Assembly: GCA_028551475.1 (NCBI GenBank)
Contig: CM052355.1
Span: forward strand, 930,001 to 994,000
DNA length: 64,000 nucleotides
Direction of reading: 5' to 3'
From: Casuarina equisetifolia
Lineage: Eukaryota > Streptophyta > Magnoliopsida > Fagales > Casuarinaceae
Shown: positions 25,464 through 39,254 of the stretch, in pieces
Numbering within the stretch: position 1 is the stretch's first letter
Layout of the letters: each line of letters starts with the position of its first letter
The notes under the pieces: model-generated
The model's input: the letters and a program-made list of their open reading frames with translations, nothing else
What the model was told of the DNA's origin: nothing
Database searches by the model: none
Made by a program: the position numbers and the translations under genes

Positions 25464-28400
25464 TTTCATTGTCATATCTGTCTTTAACTTGGTCCCAAGA
25501 TAGGTTCCCACTAAATAATTTCCCTCACGCCAAGCTGCAATATTCATCAATCTCAGTTCGACGGGCATGTGACAGAACAAAAGCATGGCAGAGATTGGGT
25601 TTTGGTCCCTCCGTGCAACATGCCATATCTGAAAACCGTGTTGTTAGAAACTTCACTTCTTTCTTTTAAAAGAATATATTAACATAAAACATAAAACATA
25701 AAACATACATCGTTTTCAATATAACTTTTTAAAATTTTTTCACCAGAATCTTTTATCAGCAAACATATAGGTATGTACCATACTTGAATAACTTTTTTGA
25801 TGAAGGTAGAATCTCATGTTGAAAAATTAAATAGATGATTTGGAGCTTATAAAAGTGTGATGTCCCTCTCCTATTGAGACAGCTTTTTGGGACGAGTTCC
25901 CTTATCCCTTAGAGGTGTTAAGTGTAATGTCTCGTGTTTTTTTTTTTTTTTTTTTGCCTTATTTATCTGTAATGTCCCTCCAAACAGCTGTGCCTCTGAA
26001 GTTGAGGCCCCATTTTACCTTTTTCTTAACGTGAAGCAGAGCCCACAGGTTCATGTTTTGTCAATGTTGCTACAACGAGGAAAAAGGGGCAGACGGAAAA
26101 AGTGGCCCGACCTTCTAAGATAGACTGCAGGCAACCTTTTACACGTTGGGCACGCTGCTGACTTTGAAAATTCAATAAAGAACAACACGATGAGGCTTAC
26201 TGGTTCCTGAATTCTTAGACTTTTCCGATCCCTAGCTTTTTTGACAACCTCCCAGACTTCATCTCCCCAAACAAATTCATTAAATCTGTCCCGTGCCTAT
26301 CCAATTTTAATGTCCAAGCCTGGCATTTAATGTTCATATTGGTGGAGGAGACAGAGAGGGACCGTCGAGCGGTGGTCGGTGACCCACCTTCTCCTCCTTT
26401 GCTCTTCCTTATTGTGGTGTTTGGTGAAGACTTTGGTTGTTTGCGGTTTTAAAGCCAAAAAACTGCGATTAATCATGAAAAAGTTGATGAAGCACTCGTT
26501 TTCTTGCATATTTGAAATTGGGTAGTGTCCAAATCCAATGCCCAAACAACCAAATCGGACATATTGAATGTTGGGGACGTGGAAATTTATGCAGAAGGCT
26601 CCACATGCATCTGGCGTCACCATCATGAAATTGCATATAAAGGGCAACTGGGGAGTTCTCGATGTGCACTAAAAGTCATCAATTTCACAAGGTTAATCTT
26701 AAAAAGTTTCATAAAGGTTTAGGCGTTAGACCAATTAAAGATTACCACGTTTTAAAATAGTAGTTCTCCTTAGAGTCCAAATTCAAATGCATTGAATCAT
26801 TACTAGTAACCTTACGATTTTATCTAATTTTTCTCTTACTAAGAAAAATAAGTATATTAAAAATAATGGTTCTTTCCACTAAAATACTCAAAATTCAATT
26901 TAAAAATTAGAGTAAAAGTTAGGAATCTTTTCATTGGAGTTTCGTTTTATGAATTTACATCATACTTACACACTCTTTTGTAAACTAAACATTATTAGGT
27001 TTAAAATTTTATAGAATGGAGCAAAGTTAATATGGATTCTAATATTTTATTCAAAAATTAACTAAAAAGTTAATGACTCTATATTTATTTTAAGTTTTAT
27101 TTCATATATTTTCCTTTTTGATATAAAATTCTCATCTTATACACAATTTATCTAGCTGTTTTTTCTTATATATGTGAAAATATTCTTGTTTTTGAACAAC
27201 TTCATTTAAGAAAATAAAATTAGATCCTTTTTATTGGCCACCTATGTCATTCATATGCCCTTCAAGAATGATTATGGCTTAGTTGTGTTGAGTGTAGGTA
27301 GATATTGCTTGAACGTTATGGGAATACCCTGATCTTCATTATACCTATTAAGCCTTGCGTAATCATTGTTATCTCCAACACATCTTCTTCATAATTGGTT
27401 CTTTTTTTCCCCATGTTTGCCCAAGGAGTCTTAGCGTGATGTCCATGTAACATGCCGTGCCAGGAACCCGCGACGTTGACGACGAAGGCAGGCCCTTGCT
27501 TTGGGCTACTTTCTCTGAAGTTGAACGGGGAAGAAAATGGCGAGTGACCAAGTCAAGCATGGGGTCGCTTCGTTGGAGGCTGCTCACGGACGTCTGAGTT
27601 CCGTAACACACTCGTCACTTGGCTTTCATGGACGAAGACTGAAACAGAGCTGTCTACGCTGCTTACTGGTGTCCCTTTTCATGGAATGGCCTGAAGTATC
27701 CAACACATTCTGCACGCCTAAACCTTGCGTGAAGGCCACTTTAAGACTCCAATTCTCACCACAGAAACATCCATTCATCATTGAGAACCAAGAATAATCT
27801 GTTACTTACGTAGTTAAGATTAATGATTCTCACAAATTGTTTTAAAAGAATCAATTTTCTGTGGCATTGATGCTTATTTTTTGAGTTCTCTTCATTATTG
27901 TACACAGCCTAGCACAACTATTATGTGTAGATGTTGTGCAATCCACTAGGTTTTACTGATTATTTGGTAATTGTAAACAAATATTTTAGAAAAAATTGCT
28001 TATTATTCAATGAATAACATCAAGCTCCTAGGTGTCCAAATAGCTCATTGTGTTTACTAACATCACAAGATAATCTAGATCAAACCATTACAGGAAAAGA
28101 ATATATTGATAGTGTGAATGTTCAATCTTATATTGCTAAAAAAAATAATGAGATGAAGTTTAAATCAAAGAAACACCTCTTAACTAATAAATTAGCTTTT
28201 GAATTTTTTAATGTAGTATTAAAGACTTATGTAATATATAGTGAGTTAAATTGAGACCAATAGTTGAATGACAAAGTTATTAATTTCTAATCTTAAGATT
28301 CCCAATTCAAATCCTCCTACAAAAAACTAATGAGTCATTCAATGTGCAAAGAGTGATGTTGGATAAGAAACGTTCTTTAATGACTCTCATTACAAGTATA

Positions 28401-28879
28401 TAAAAACCCATAATAAGGAACATATTGCCACCGCCATGTGCATTAATATTAGTTTATCTTGAATCTTGGAAGTGTTAGTTTTTGTTGCATGTTTTCTACA
28501 TGATCTGTGCCATCTCCCACAAATGATATGAGAGTCCTATTAATCTCCAAACATAAGTAATATTACACCAGATCTGCGGCATTTGAAGAAACATTAATGC
28601 TGTTTTCTTCTTTTGATTTAATAATTCTTTAAAATTCAAGTTGTAAGTGTCAAATGACTCCAAAGTTTACAAGAGTAGTGTAATCATTTGGTGTTTACAT
28701 AATGCCAATGCTATGATGCACACTAGTTATCTAATGAAGAAAAGAATCGCAAAATTTGACTGCTTTCAAACTTTCTCCTGAAAAATGATGGGTGATCATA
28801 AAAGAATGTTTACTGCGTAATCAATGCCTGTAGAACATCCGACAAGAAAGCACCAATGAAAATGAGGCCTGAAGAATGA
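25464..28879. other. Intergenic stretch between receptor kinase and NFXL2
   Basis: No gene recognised. There is a run of ACATAAA units near 25680-25706 and a poly-T run near 25938. Short open frames occur at 25887-26123, 26327-26647 and 27369-27797 on either strand, with no family resemblance. 27430-27700 is GC-richer than its surroundings for unknown reasons. The last part holds the NFXL2 3'UTR. Confidence 0.45.
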
Positions 28880-31800
28880 CTAGACCCGAGGGTACTTTCT
28901 TCTCTGTCTTTGCTCTTCAACTTCATTCATCCAATCAGAGAGCCACATGAGACCCTTGTAACCATAATAGGCTACAGCAATTAGGAACACCAAAAGGGCG
29001 ACAAAAACAAGAAGCCACTTCAAAGCCACAGCAGTTCTCTGTCAAGAAAGAAAGTTCCCTGTTGGTAAGCAAACGAGACGGCACTAGAAGGTGTTCAATA
29101 TTTTTCTCTTGAGAGGCTAACAAACCTGCAGTGTTGAGATTTGCTTGGTTTCTTGTATATGTGCTCGTCTTTTTCGACGCTTTAGTACATTCTTTTGAGT
29201 ATCCGGTTCCTTTTCCTTCAAAGAAATTTACTACGGTGTCAGATTTCAACTTCATGAAGGTCATCTATCAGTAGTTTCTTAGGATGGCTTTGACTGAGTT
29301 TTACTGTAAACAAAAATTCCATCAAATTTGGATGACGGATTTACAAGTTTGCTATTCCCCCTATTCCCTATCTTCCCCATGGAGAATTCAGGCCTAACTG
29401 GTCCTTTTACAAGTTAAATTGCATGGTTTCATCTAGTTTCCTATAATCATTTTTGCAGCTATAGATATTGGCCATGGAACATGGGCAAGAGTCCTGCAAT
29501 TGATTATTATATCAAGTCGCAAAGAGTTGGAGGACAGAGTCAATCATGGCCTGGTAAGTAGAAACTGAAGAACCTAATATTTACTATCTCTGGAAAGTAT
29601 AAAATAAGGAAGCTGCTTGAGGGGTGTTTATGTTGGCAACACTCCCTCCAAACTACAGATTCTTACTGGCTAAATCAATAGGCAATCTGATCTTGAAACA
29701 GATACGCAATGAGAACCAAGAGAGAGATTCCACAAAATAAAATTCTGGTAGGATTAAAGGGGCATTAGCTCCACCATTTTAGATTTTCGTAACTGTAATT
29801 TTGACTCAATGACTGGTACTTTGCTTTTGCAATCAGAATTGCAAGAAAGAAGTCCAAGTCCATACTGAGTCTTAGGTATATCTCTGGGATCACGACCAGC
29901 TTTCTGATAGGCCGCTTGGACATCTTGACACAACCACTCTTTTTTCAAGGTTTGGCATTTACAACGAACGAAAACCTTGCAAAAGAATTAGTTGACAAGG
30001 TAAATCAAATATAGATATGCCACTTGAAATGCTATTTCTGCGTGATGATCTCTGTAGTCGATACTGAAAACAAGGCATTGCAATTAAATGACAAGTTATC
30101 AGTTTTAAATGACTTGCTCTTTTCGCTATGTCACTAAAATTATTACCTTCTTGCAGCACTTTTCAGGTGATGGGCATTTACCAGGATGACAAGTCTCTGG
30201 GCATAGATGCGTACAATTAGACAGCTTCCTGCACAACCAACATTACCTCTAAGTTTGTGTTTCAGTATTGTTTCTTAATCCAAACGAAGGAAACTGCAGT
30301 ACTAATAAAGAAAAAATAGACAGATTGAGGTTCCATTTACTCTATTGAATGTATAAGAACATCAATCAGCATGCCTCCCTAATAACCTACTACGGGCATA
30401 TATCCTGAATTACCTGTGGCAAGGTCCACCACAAGAGCGAACAGTCATCTGCTCCATTTCAGACAAGCTGTTGTAGTATATGCACTCAAAAACATGGACC
30501 ATTGAACCACAATGACATGATCGTTTTACAAGCACTTTGCAAGAAGGACATTCTCCAGGATGACAAGGTAGGCGGCAAGGATGAGAGCATTTGGGTCTCC
30601 TCTCCTGAATGAAGACATTTGAACATAAGAAGCCAACACATGAGTTTTGCGGCTTAGTGAGGAGGCTGCAGAAATACACCTTGACTATGTCGTACAAGAA
30701 ATAAAATGTGCATGGAGCATATAACTTGAGGAATGAAAAACTGACGAGCAGAGTGGAATGAAGAAAATATAACACCTTTTGACAAGGAAGATGACACTCT
30801 TCACAAGACTCACTTCTCTCTCCCTGGATGGATATCGCAGACAGGTTCTTCAAGGCATGGCAGGTTTTAGTACAATAATGATTGCCGCAAGATAGGAGAT
30901 TTCCACATAAATTTTCACAAGAAAATTCTTTTCTATTGGAGCAGACCATCTGATACAAGGAAGAAGTAAACATTAATGCCTTAGATCTATTAAGTAAAGG
31001 CACAATTATGTGCCTAAAATGAAATCAATGCCATAGATCTATTAAATAAATATTGCTATCATATTCCATTGCTGGCAAGAAAACTGCAACAAACCATTCT
31101 ATCTTCCCCAACATGTTGACCAACACATGACCTCCAAACCAGTTCTGGGCAAGGAGGGCAAGGAGAACCAGGTGTACATTCACTCTGATGCATTGACTGC
31201 TTTTTCCTGGGTTTCAAAGTAAACTCTGGATTAGGAGGAGGTTTTGGGCCATGGTACCTGAACACAAAATAGAAAAGCTTAAGTTGATAAAGAAATCTAG
31301 TATGCCTTCTTGAGATAACATTAAAGAACTGAATAATCTGGGAAACCTTAGATTGCATTTATGGCCACATGGATATTCTTCTTCACAGAGTAACCGACAT
31401 GGAGGGCAAGCTCCATAATGGCATTTGTGTGGCTGAACAAAAAGTAAATGGTCGTCAATGCTAATAAATTACTACTTCATTTTCTCCAAGAGCTACATGA
31501 ATATTGATAGAAATTTCAAACACATAAACCTTAAAAAAAAAAATTTAAAAGAAAACAATTAAGAGCCAGCTCTTCACCAAAATTCGAGGGAATTCTAAAC
31601 CCTCAATTCCAATAATATCATAACCACAAATTAAAAGGACTGAGATCAAATTCATGATGGTTATTAGCAATAAAAGTTAGAAAGAAGAAATCATGAACAT
31701 TTTAAGTAAATACAAGTATACTCCTTCATGCATGTTGACATATTTCAAGGAATTTACAAACCTATAATATCTTCAATTACAAGCGTTAAGCCAATCTTCC

Positions 31801-34645
31801 TCAAAACAAGCAAATGGTTACCTTAGTATTCAACCCATGCCTACATAAAGGAGCAATACAACATCGTTTGGGACATCTAGGAGGCTTTTGATCCATCTCA
31901 GTACCACATGGAACCTGATATAGAATCCATGAGAAGTATTCAGCAAAGATAGTCCAACTCAGGTCAGGCATGCATGTAACTCTTTTTCTTTTCCCTTTTT
32001 TTTTTTTTTTTTTCCAGAGCAAACATGTATCAATATTATCAATCAGAGGGGAAATTTAATAATCCAAACTCCTATCTCAGAGTTTAATAAGGAAACACTA
32101 AGTTATAGAAGGTTTTGGTTACTGTATTTGTACATTTCCAGAGCTTACAAATGTAAACAAAGCACATCTCGTAAAAAGATATAATAACATGGGGCTAGGT
32201 ACAGTATAATAACAAGATATAAAAAGGATCATTCCTTTTGCAAATCATGGATTCATGCAAAGACGGAATGATAATATGTTTATCAACTACCCCAAGTTTC
32301 ATGAAGTTTGAGATTCGAGATCAACAGCTTCAAAAATGAAGAAAAAAATCAATTTGACTGCAGCCTTTGAAACCTCATGAATTTCAAAAGTTGCTGAGCC
32401 TTATCAATAGCCATTACATCCATTAAACAGGGTGATCATCCGATAGAAAAGGTCTGGCCATGAAGCATCTTACCAACTACATGTCAATTTTATAACTTGT
32501 AGATAACAGAGATGACAATAATTAGGAATAGTCTGCTATTAGTCCATGATAACAGAAGAGAGACAGTTATGATACAGAACAGATATGTAATGAATCATAA
32601 TTTTTTTTTTGGTTTGTGTTTGGGGGGAGGAGGCGGTGGGTGGGGGGTGGTGTTGTGAAGAACCAGCTCCTCATAAGAATCAACCACAAAATGCTCTAAA
32701 TCAAAGTCACACCTCAAAGTGTGTCTCACCACACGCGCATGAAATCGTCACCATCACTGGACAAGGAGCACAGGGACCTCTGCAACAGCAAAACCAACTC
32801 TCATCATACTCCATCCTTCTCTTGTTAGTCACGATAACGCGAACTGAAGTCAATCAGCCATAGCTTCTCACATTTACAAATTTAAAAGCTTATCTATTCC
32901 TGTCACGGTACTAGCTCAAGTTGAAGATACTCTATCCTATTTGTCATACAAATTCTACTCAACTTATCACATTAACCAGAGTACACTCAGCCTCAAATTT
33001 TGCAGCGCATCTCTAAAATCTACTCTTGTTCATGTATTCCTTACAGCAAATAGGAAATTGTCGCATACCTATGGCATGGAGACGGACATTTATGGTTCTT
33101 ACATCGTAGCTTCCTGTCACATACCTGACATTTCCAAAAACAACCCGTTAACACAATCACATGTTATCTGCACAAAGAAGAAGAAAAGCACAAACAACAC
33201 ACCTCTGAGCAGGGAGGGCAGTCCCCATCACAGCAGCGCCGCTTACAGGCATGGCGTCCACAATCCCGCATTCTCTGACACTTCCTCTCACACGACAAAT
33301 CTTGATAGCAAGGAACCTATTCTAATTTCAATCACAATTCCCCAACATCGAAAAAACTTGACAAATATCAAACCAATAAAACTCAGTACCTCTTTCCTGA
33401 AGTTCCCACACCGGCACGACTTGGCAACCACGAGCCGGCAAGTCTCGACGCATGGTCCGCGGTGGCACCGTTCGTGGCACCTGTGGAACCCACAACTCAG
33501 AGTCTTGTCGCAAGTCGCGCCGCAAACGGGCGGCGCTTCGACGTCACACGACAATCCCTGGCACACCCTCTTCCTGCAGGGGCACGTACGCTTCCCCTGA
33601 AGCAGGCATTCCCCGCACTCCCCCGCCACACGACACCCCCTTTCACATATGTGCTTACCGCACGGAAGCAACTTCCCGCATGGGCTTTCGCAGCGGAAGA
33701 TCCGTTTGCAGCACTCCCTCTCCTCTTTTACATTTCCGCACTGGCACTTGTAAGTTCCGCGCGCGGAGCACGGCGGACAGGAGCCGTCGTGACAGGTTTC
33801 ACTACATTTATGCAATCCACAATCTAAGAGCTTTCTACATGCGTTGTTGCATGAGAATTTCTTGAATCCGCAGCGACGAACGTCTTCAACGGCTTCGCAA
33901 TAACAAGTGGTTTTTACAAGCTTGGGACACGACGGGCAGGGACAGGGGTGGCATAGCAACAAGCAACGATGGCCACAATTGTACTTCAAAGGGCGATCAC
34001 AGATTTCGCCGCAAGAGTGCGGTAGAACCCACGGGTCACTCGGCGGGTCTTGAAGTTTCCCACAAAAACAGAGGTAAAGTTTCGGGATTTGGGCTTTGGA
34101 GTACTGGAAGCGGCACTTGGGGCAGTTCCACGTCGCGGCGAGCTCGGGGGATACAGGGAGGCGGGAGGCGCGTAAGACGGAGATGTCGGAGGCCTGGCGG
34201 GCCCAGCTCTGGATGCAGATGAGGTGGAAGACGGCGAAGCATAGAGAGGAACAGGACCAGGTGGGATCGGAGAGCCTGATGCGCTCGAGGCATATGAGGC
34301 ATGGCAGAGCGCCGGAGGAGGAGGAGGTCAGGAAGTACTGGATCCTGGCGAGGTCCGACGCGGAAGCCGGTGATTCAACGTTGTGGCTGGTGGATTCGAA
34401 GTAGGCTCGGAAAATGGAATTCGAAAGGTCTGCATGGCGGAGGGGCCCAGATCTGATCCCACGTGGTCACTGTCGAAGTAGGAATCGGAATTCGAGTCGC
34501 AGAGAGGTTGATGAAGGTGGTTGCTTGAGATCATTTTTAACGTTATGGTTGGTTTATCGCGATCGCCACTGCTCTTCAAAGCTCTGACTTTGGGCTTAGG
34601 CTTGAGCTTGAGCTTCTTCTCCAAACGGCCGTATGGTCTTGCCAT
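28880..34645 (-). CDS. NFXL2: NF-X1-type zinc-finger protein NFXL2, with a one-base frameshift in exon 1
   Basis: Thirteen minus-strand exons: 34645-33390, 33316-33203, 33124-33069, 32779-32713, 31914-31822, 31432-31347, 31257-31095, 30949-30776, 30604-30414, 30228-30147, 29975-29775, 29215-29126, 29038-28880. All junctions are GT-AG and phase-consistent. The sum is 2,732 nt, one short of a multiple of three; one missing base near 34464 in exon 1 accounts for it (about 910 aa otherwise). After a basic N-terminus comes a RING/PHD-like Cys-rich segment (CLICLERI ... [13 protein letters not shown] ... WNCPKCRF), then many NF-X1 fingers (e.g. [43 protein letters not shown]), and a C-terminal membrane helix ([19 protein letters not shown]) ending RRKYPRV. 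In Arabidopsis NFXL2 is reported to act in ABA, H2O2 and clock-related regulation. The frameshift may be a real lesion or a sequencing/assembly error. Confidence 0.9.
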
Positions 34646-34858
34646 CTAATTCTGCTCGGGCCTTTTGCTCTTCCGAGCCCAGGAGAGTGTTTTTCCTTTT
34701 TTTTGTCCCCTCGCCGTTTAGTCCCACATTGGTTAATAGACGCTTCCTCCAATTTCTCATGGGCCAACACACAAAGTTTGGAGGTACATAAGTTGCTCTT
34801 TTTTGAGTTGGGCCTTCTTGTTAGGCTCCTAAAGACCAGCAAGTAATAAAATAATCTA

Positions 34859-35026
34859 TATGGAGAAGAAGCTCAAGTTCAAGCCCAAAGTCAGAGCCTC
34901 GAAGATCTTCCACGAAGGTCAGAAGCAATGGCAATGGTTAAAATTATTGAATCCCCTGAATGATCTCAAGCAACGTTCTCCATCAACCTCTCTCCGACTC
35001 GAATTCTGATTTCGTATAACAATGAA
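34859..35026 (+). pseudogene. Inverted fragment of NFXL2 exon 1
   Basis: About 210 bp upstream of NFXL2 and on the opposite strand, this segment repeats the start of its exon 1: 'ggagaagaagctcaag', 'cccaaagtcagagc', 'ttaaaatt', 'atgatctcaagcaac', 'catcaacctctct' and 'cgactcgaattc' occur in the same order as in the gene. It has extra bases and stops and ends where the dispersed repeat begins. It cannot make a useful product. Confidence 0.75.
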
Positions 35027-35112
35027 GAATGAAGGTCCTTAAAGACTATGAAGAGAAAAGCTCCTTTTCCATGCAATTGAATGGTGCAATTCTTCCTCCT
35101 TGAATCATTGTG
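35025..35112 (+). repeat. About 105-bp dispersed repeat, copy 2 (partial)
   Basis: It matches 53921-54008 on the same strand (aacaatgaagaatgaaggt, aaagactatgaagagaaaag, aatggtgcaattcttcctcc) and 25463-25380 in inverse. As at 53.9 kb it directly follows an NFXL2 exon 1 fragment. Confidence 0.75.
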
Positions 35113-36052
35113 TATACCCTTGTTGTTATTTTTCTTTATGTTAATATAAGGCATTATTAATGTCTAGATAGTCTAAATAGTTGTAGTGTCCTACATTAAA
35201 AAGTATTGTAAATTCAAAATAGTTGAATTCATTCACTTCGTTGGCGTTTCCTTCTTTAACCTTTCCTCAACTTTCGTGACAACTTGTGATGAACGGCCAT
35301 AATTTTATGTTTGTCTCTCAAGAAAATAAAGAAACTTTAAAGTGTCTACCAAGGAAGATTGAAGAAGACGTAGATTGATAATCAAACAAAAGCCACCTTT
35401 CCATACAAATATCAAAGATGGGGGGGCCTTCGAGCCTATTTTCATGGTCGACCATGTGCAATTCTGTTTTAAGGACTTTTTAACACACGAAAAAGGTACC
35501 CACTTGGCAAGCAAATGTAGTACTGCAGTAAGCAGATAGAATCTCTTCTCTCAGTCTTTTTGGGCTACAAACAATTGAATGAAGTATTGATTAATGTTTC
35601 CTTGATCAAAAGATGGATAGTTCGGGTGCCTAGGTTCATCTCAATCAAATGATTTTATTTTCTTTCGTGATTTGGATAACCTCTTTTTTGTAGATTGCTC
35701 TTTAGCAGTTCCACCTTCATTTAACAAATGCTCATGTTCTTCAGGACTTGCAAATGGGGATGCTGTAGCCTTTCCATCAAGCTTCTATTTTCTTTTTCTT
35801 AGGTCAAACATCTCATCCTCATCATTAATAACATCAATTTGCACCACCAATGTTTATGTCATCAATGACAATGTTTGCATCATCATCAACATAAACTAAT
35901 TCTCTTATAAATGTATATTAATGAAATAATATTGGTCTTGTTATCTAAGACAGGTTTTGACCTTGATTGCAAATATGGTGCTAGCTAGTGTGAGCTTTAG
36001 TGCACCTCATGGAACTGTGATGAGTTAGGACTATTTGATTAGTACGTTATTT
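35113..36052. other. Intergenic, nothing recognised
   Basis: AT-rich sequence with short open frames only; no domain, repeat or RNA gene identified. Confidence 0.4.
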
Positions 36053-36500
36053 GTTATATCAGTTAAGATTCCCCTTTAGCTCGTTATATGTGCATTAGAA
36101 TTCATAAATGGAATCAGGCTTATGGTAAGGGCATAATGGTCATTTTACAATAATCAATTATTTTTCTTATTTAACCAATCAAAATCACATTTTTTCATAA
36201 ATCACATCCATTTGTTAAGTAGATACCTTTTCGCAATTTTCTCTCTATCACTAAGCATTATTGAAACTAATTTTGTTGCGGATTTTCTACTTCTCATCGA
36301 CTAACACAATCTGAGTGATAGATGATAAGATCTTAGCTAAGATTATACTAAAAATGCAGCCACCATTAGGTACATTATTTTTGTTTTATTTTTATACTTA
36401 AACCCATTTTCAGTCTATAATTGATGTTCTATATCTTGGCATAGAGTCTTATTTGAGACAATTATGTTCTAACATTTAGTATTAGAGCCATTTTAAGTAT
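36053..36500 (+). repeat. Possible decayed LTR end with primer-binding-site-like word
   Basis: Near 36466-36492 the text 'gttctaacatttagtattagagccat' has the layout of an LTR end (…CA) followed, after a short gap, by a variant of the Met-tRNA primer-binding site (canonical TGGTATCAGAGC). A TG at about 36053 could be the LTR start. Downstream sequence to about 36960 reads like a retroelement leader. No polyprotein remains and no target-site duplication was found. Confidence 0.3.
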
Positions 36501-37679
36501 CAATTTGGGTTCAAAACAAGATTTTGAAAATAAATGTGATTATTTTTGTTTAAAAATAACTTTTCTCATAACCCATTTTCAGTTACTTTTTGTTCAAAAT
36601 TTTGAATTCCAACTGCGACCAAATTGGTGTTTATTTTTCACAAATGAAACCAAATCTATAATCCTTGGACTCTAAGGAGTCTGAAGATGTGCTTTTGGTT
36701 TGCCATATGTGGCGTTTCTGACTAGGTCGAATCCAGCTTGAGAAGACCTAATCGGGTTTTCAGGCAAGACGGTGCTGACCGGCCACTTTCGTATTCCTCA
36801 TAGGTTTGATGTTTGTGAGCGATCATATTGCTACCAAGTTCAGCTAAAGAACTGGCCACATGATGGTCGAATCGGCCATATTAGCCTAATATTGACTGAA
36901 CAGATCGATACTAGCCGAAGCAAGCTGAAACTGTTTGATCCAGTGGACCTAGATCGGTAGTATCTTTGACTACATGTGTATGTGCATATTACTATGTTTA
37001 ATGCCTTTAAATGATTAACTACTACTTAAATGATTTGATTTACATATTTGAGATCGACATGATATAGTATGCAGTTGCTTATTATAATATGTAACCATAA
37101 ATTAAATATAGATAGACATATACCATATTGTTTGTATGGCTTACGGTGTAAACTAGGAATGTTTATAAATCCTAATACATTTGGTTTGTTTTAATTCGCA
37201 TGTAAAGATATATTGAATTAATAAACTAAGTATGTTTGTTATACCTATATATAGGATAGTAAATAAATTAGAAAATTTCATCATCACATAGATATTATCT
37301 ATTTTGTAAGTATAAATAATTAACATTAGTATCTCGTAGTTATGGTGAAATTGAACACTCTAACATGTTTTGTGTATTTAGTTTTATTAAATTTAATTGG
37401 TTAATTTATTCTCTATCAATTTGGTTTACCAGATAAATTCTAAGAGTTGTTCATCATTAGTAATTAATTGGTTTAGTAATCATCAATTTTTGTAGGATAA
37501 TATTTTACTTATCATTATATTACTTATTTAACATATTTACTTGTATTTAAAATTCATCGAACATCAGCTTAAGTACTACCACATTTTGTGTGTTAGCCTA
37601 TGAGAAATTGAAGGAAGTACCATACTAGTGGCTAGGAGAGCCCTCATAAAAGGAAGGGATTCATTTATCTCTAAAGCTA
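36501..37679. other. Probable retroelement leader remnant and AT-rich DNA
   Basis: 36500-36960 is less AT-rich, with a 62-codon open frame of no recognised identity. 36960-37679 is AT-rich with no signal. Confidence 0.3.
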
Positions 37680-38338
37680 GTCTTTTAGGTTAAATTTCAA
37701 ACTCGTGACAAACTAAATAGATTTTTAATACAATTTCTTTTTCATTATATGATCTCCCTTTTCATTTTTCTAACTAAAATTTGGGTTATGTAACCATTTT
37801 ACTTATCTTTGTTTAATTAAACTCTAATATTTGTTAATTAGACTTGTAAATTCTTATCCCAAAAAGTTTAACACACTATGAAAAAAACCCGATTATATGA
37901 TAGAAAAAGGAAGTAAGCCATATGTAATAGTTGAATGTTAGAGTTATTGATTTTTTATTTCAAAATTAAATTTCTATCTAGTAAGAAGTCTGAAAAAACT
38001 TTAAAAAATAATCTAATTAAAAAGAATGATATGTATTGACAAAAGAAGAAAACGAAATTGGAGCTAATAACTTAATAATAGATCTATTGATTGGGACAAT
38101 TTTTTTTCCTATAAATCTCTTAAAAGAAATAAGAAGAAATGCTTTTGGCTCATCAAATTCCAATAATAAAGAAATTATTAATTTGAGTGGAGATTTCATC
38201 TTAAAAAAAAACAAAAAAAAAAACAAATAAAAAACAAATAACCAAGTGTTGAGCAAAATTCAATAAAAAAAATACATAAAGTAAATAACAAATAAACAAG
38301 CAAATAAAAGTAAAAGAGTTTATTGGCGATAATTATTC
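37680..38338 (-). repeat. Inverted copy of the F-box gene 3' flank
   Basis: Read on the minus strand this matches 53090-53610, the 3' flank of the intact F-box gene. Shared words include 'tttgtttgcttgtttatttg', 'acttggtt', 'ggagatttcatc' in complement, and 'atctatttagttt'. The homology therefore continues about 650 bp beyond the stop codon of the F-box pseudogene and marks one arm of an inverted duplication. Confidence 0.75.
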
Positions 38339-38858
38339 CTACTTTGCATAATTCTTGAAATCAACAGGCTCAAAATCTGATTGAGATGGAAACACGTCAG
38401 GAATGACTAGCGAGTCTAGCTCGTTGAAAAGCTTGGACTTGAAACTCTTGAAGTTGTAGTATTTATCACAGCAAAGGCCTCCTAAGAATATCGCATCTGA
38501 ACCAAGCATGCAACAAACATTAAACTTGTGTTGACGGCTGATTATTTCACGCTTACGCCAAACTTGTGCATCAATATCTTCCAAGACCCATAGCTGTCCA
38601 TCGTCTTCCTTCCAGTGTATTATCGCAAGATGAGCTTTATAGTCCACGAGCTTAATAGAACTGAAATCGCACACCTCAGGGACAGGAGAGTACAAGTCAA
38701 ATGTTGACCAGCTCTTCGAATCTTCACGGAACTCAAAGACATTCTTGTTGTTCATGAGCCAATAAAGCCTGCCGCCGACAGGGACGATGGGTTTGTATAT
38801 AAAGAACACAGAGGAAGGCATCAATACATCTTCCAATCGCTTCCACACCCATGTTTTT

Positions 38859-39241
38859 TGTCAAAAGACTATGAATATGGGTAAAAATTGCTCATTTCAT
38901 ATAAGCTAGAAACTTCTTGAAGTGAATCTATTACAAACGGGTTATTGTTCCCGTGGGTTAAGTTTTCATTACAATATCAACATCCATTTATAGAGAAAGT
39001 AAAAACGAATGCAACGGGGAGAGGGAAGGGATAAGCTTTTCCACATCTTGTCTCCACACGTCGTGCACGTCCCTGCTGCTTGAGATGATTCATGGCAGCT
39101 ACTGTGAGTAGCTGCTGTGCGTGCTGCTTGGTGGTGGAGTGTTTTACAGCAACTACGAAAGTAGTTGCTATCTAAGTAAGGTAGCTAATAGGGTAGCCAC
39201 TAATGGTGACGTGGCTGCCCATGTAACCACATATCTGAACA
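38859..39241 (-). repeat. Copia 3' LTR
   Basis: 383 bp, beginning tgtcaaaag and ending ctgaaca on the plus strand, about 95% identical to 44287-44668. It directly abuts the TTTTT target duplication on the left. Confidence 0.95.
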
Positions 39242-39254
39242 CCCCTCCTTAAAC
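39242..39254 (-). other. Copia polypurine tract
   Basis: On the minus strand the sequence just before the 3' LTR is aaggagggg, the primer site expected for plus-strand DNA synthesis. Confidence 0.7.
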
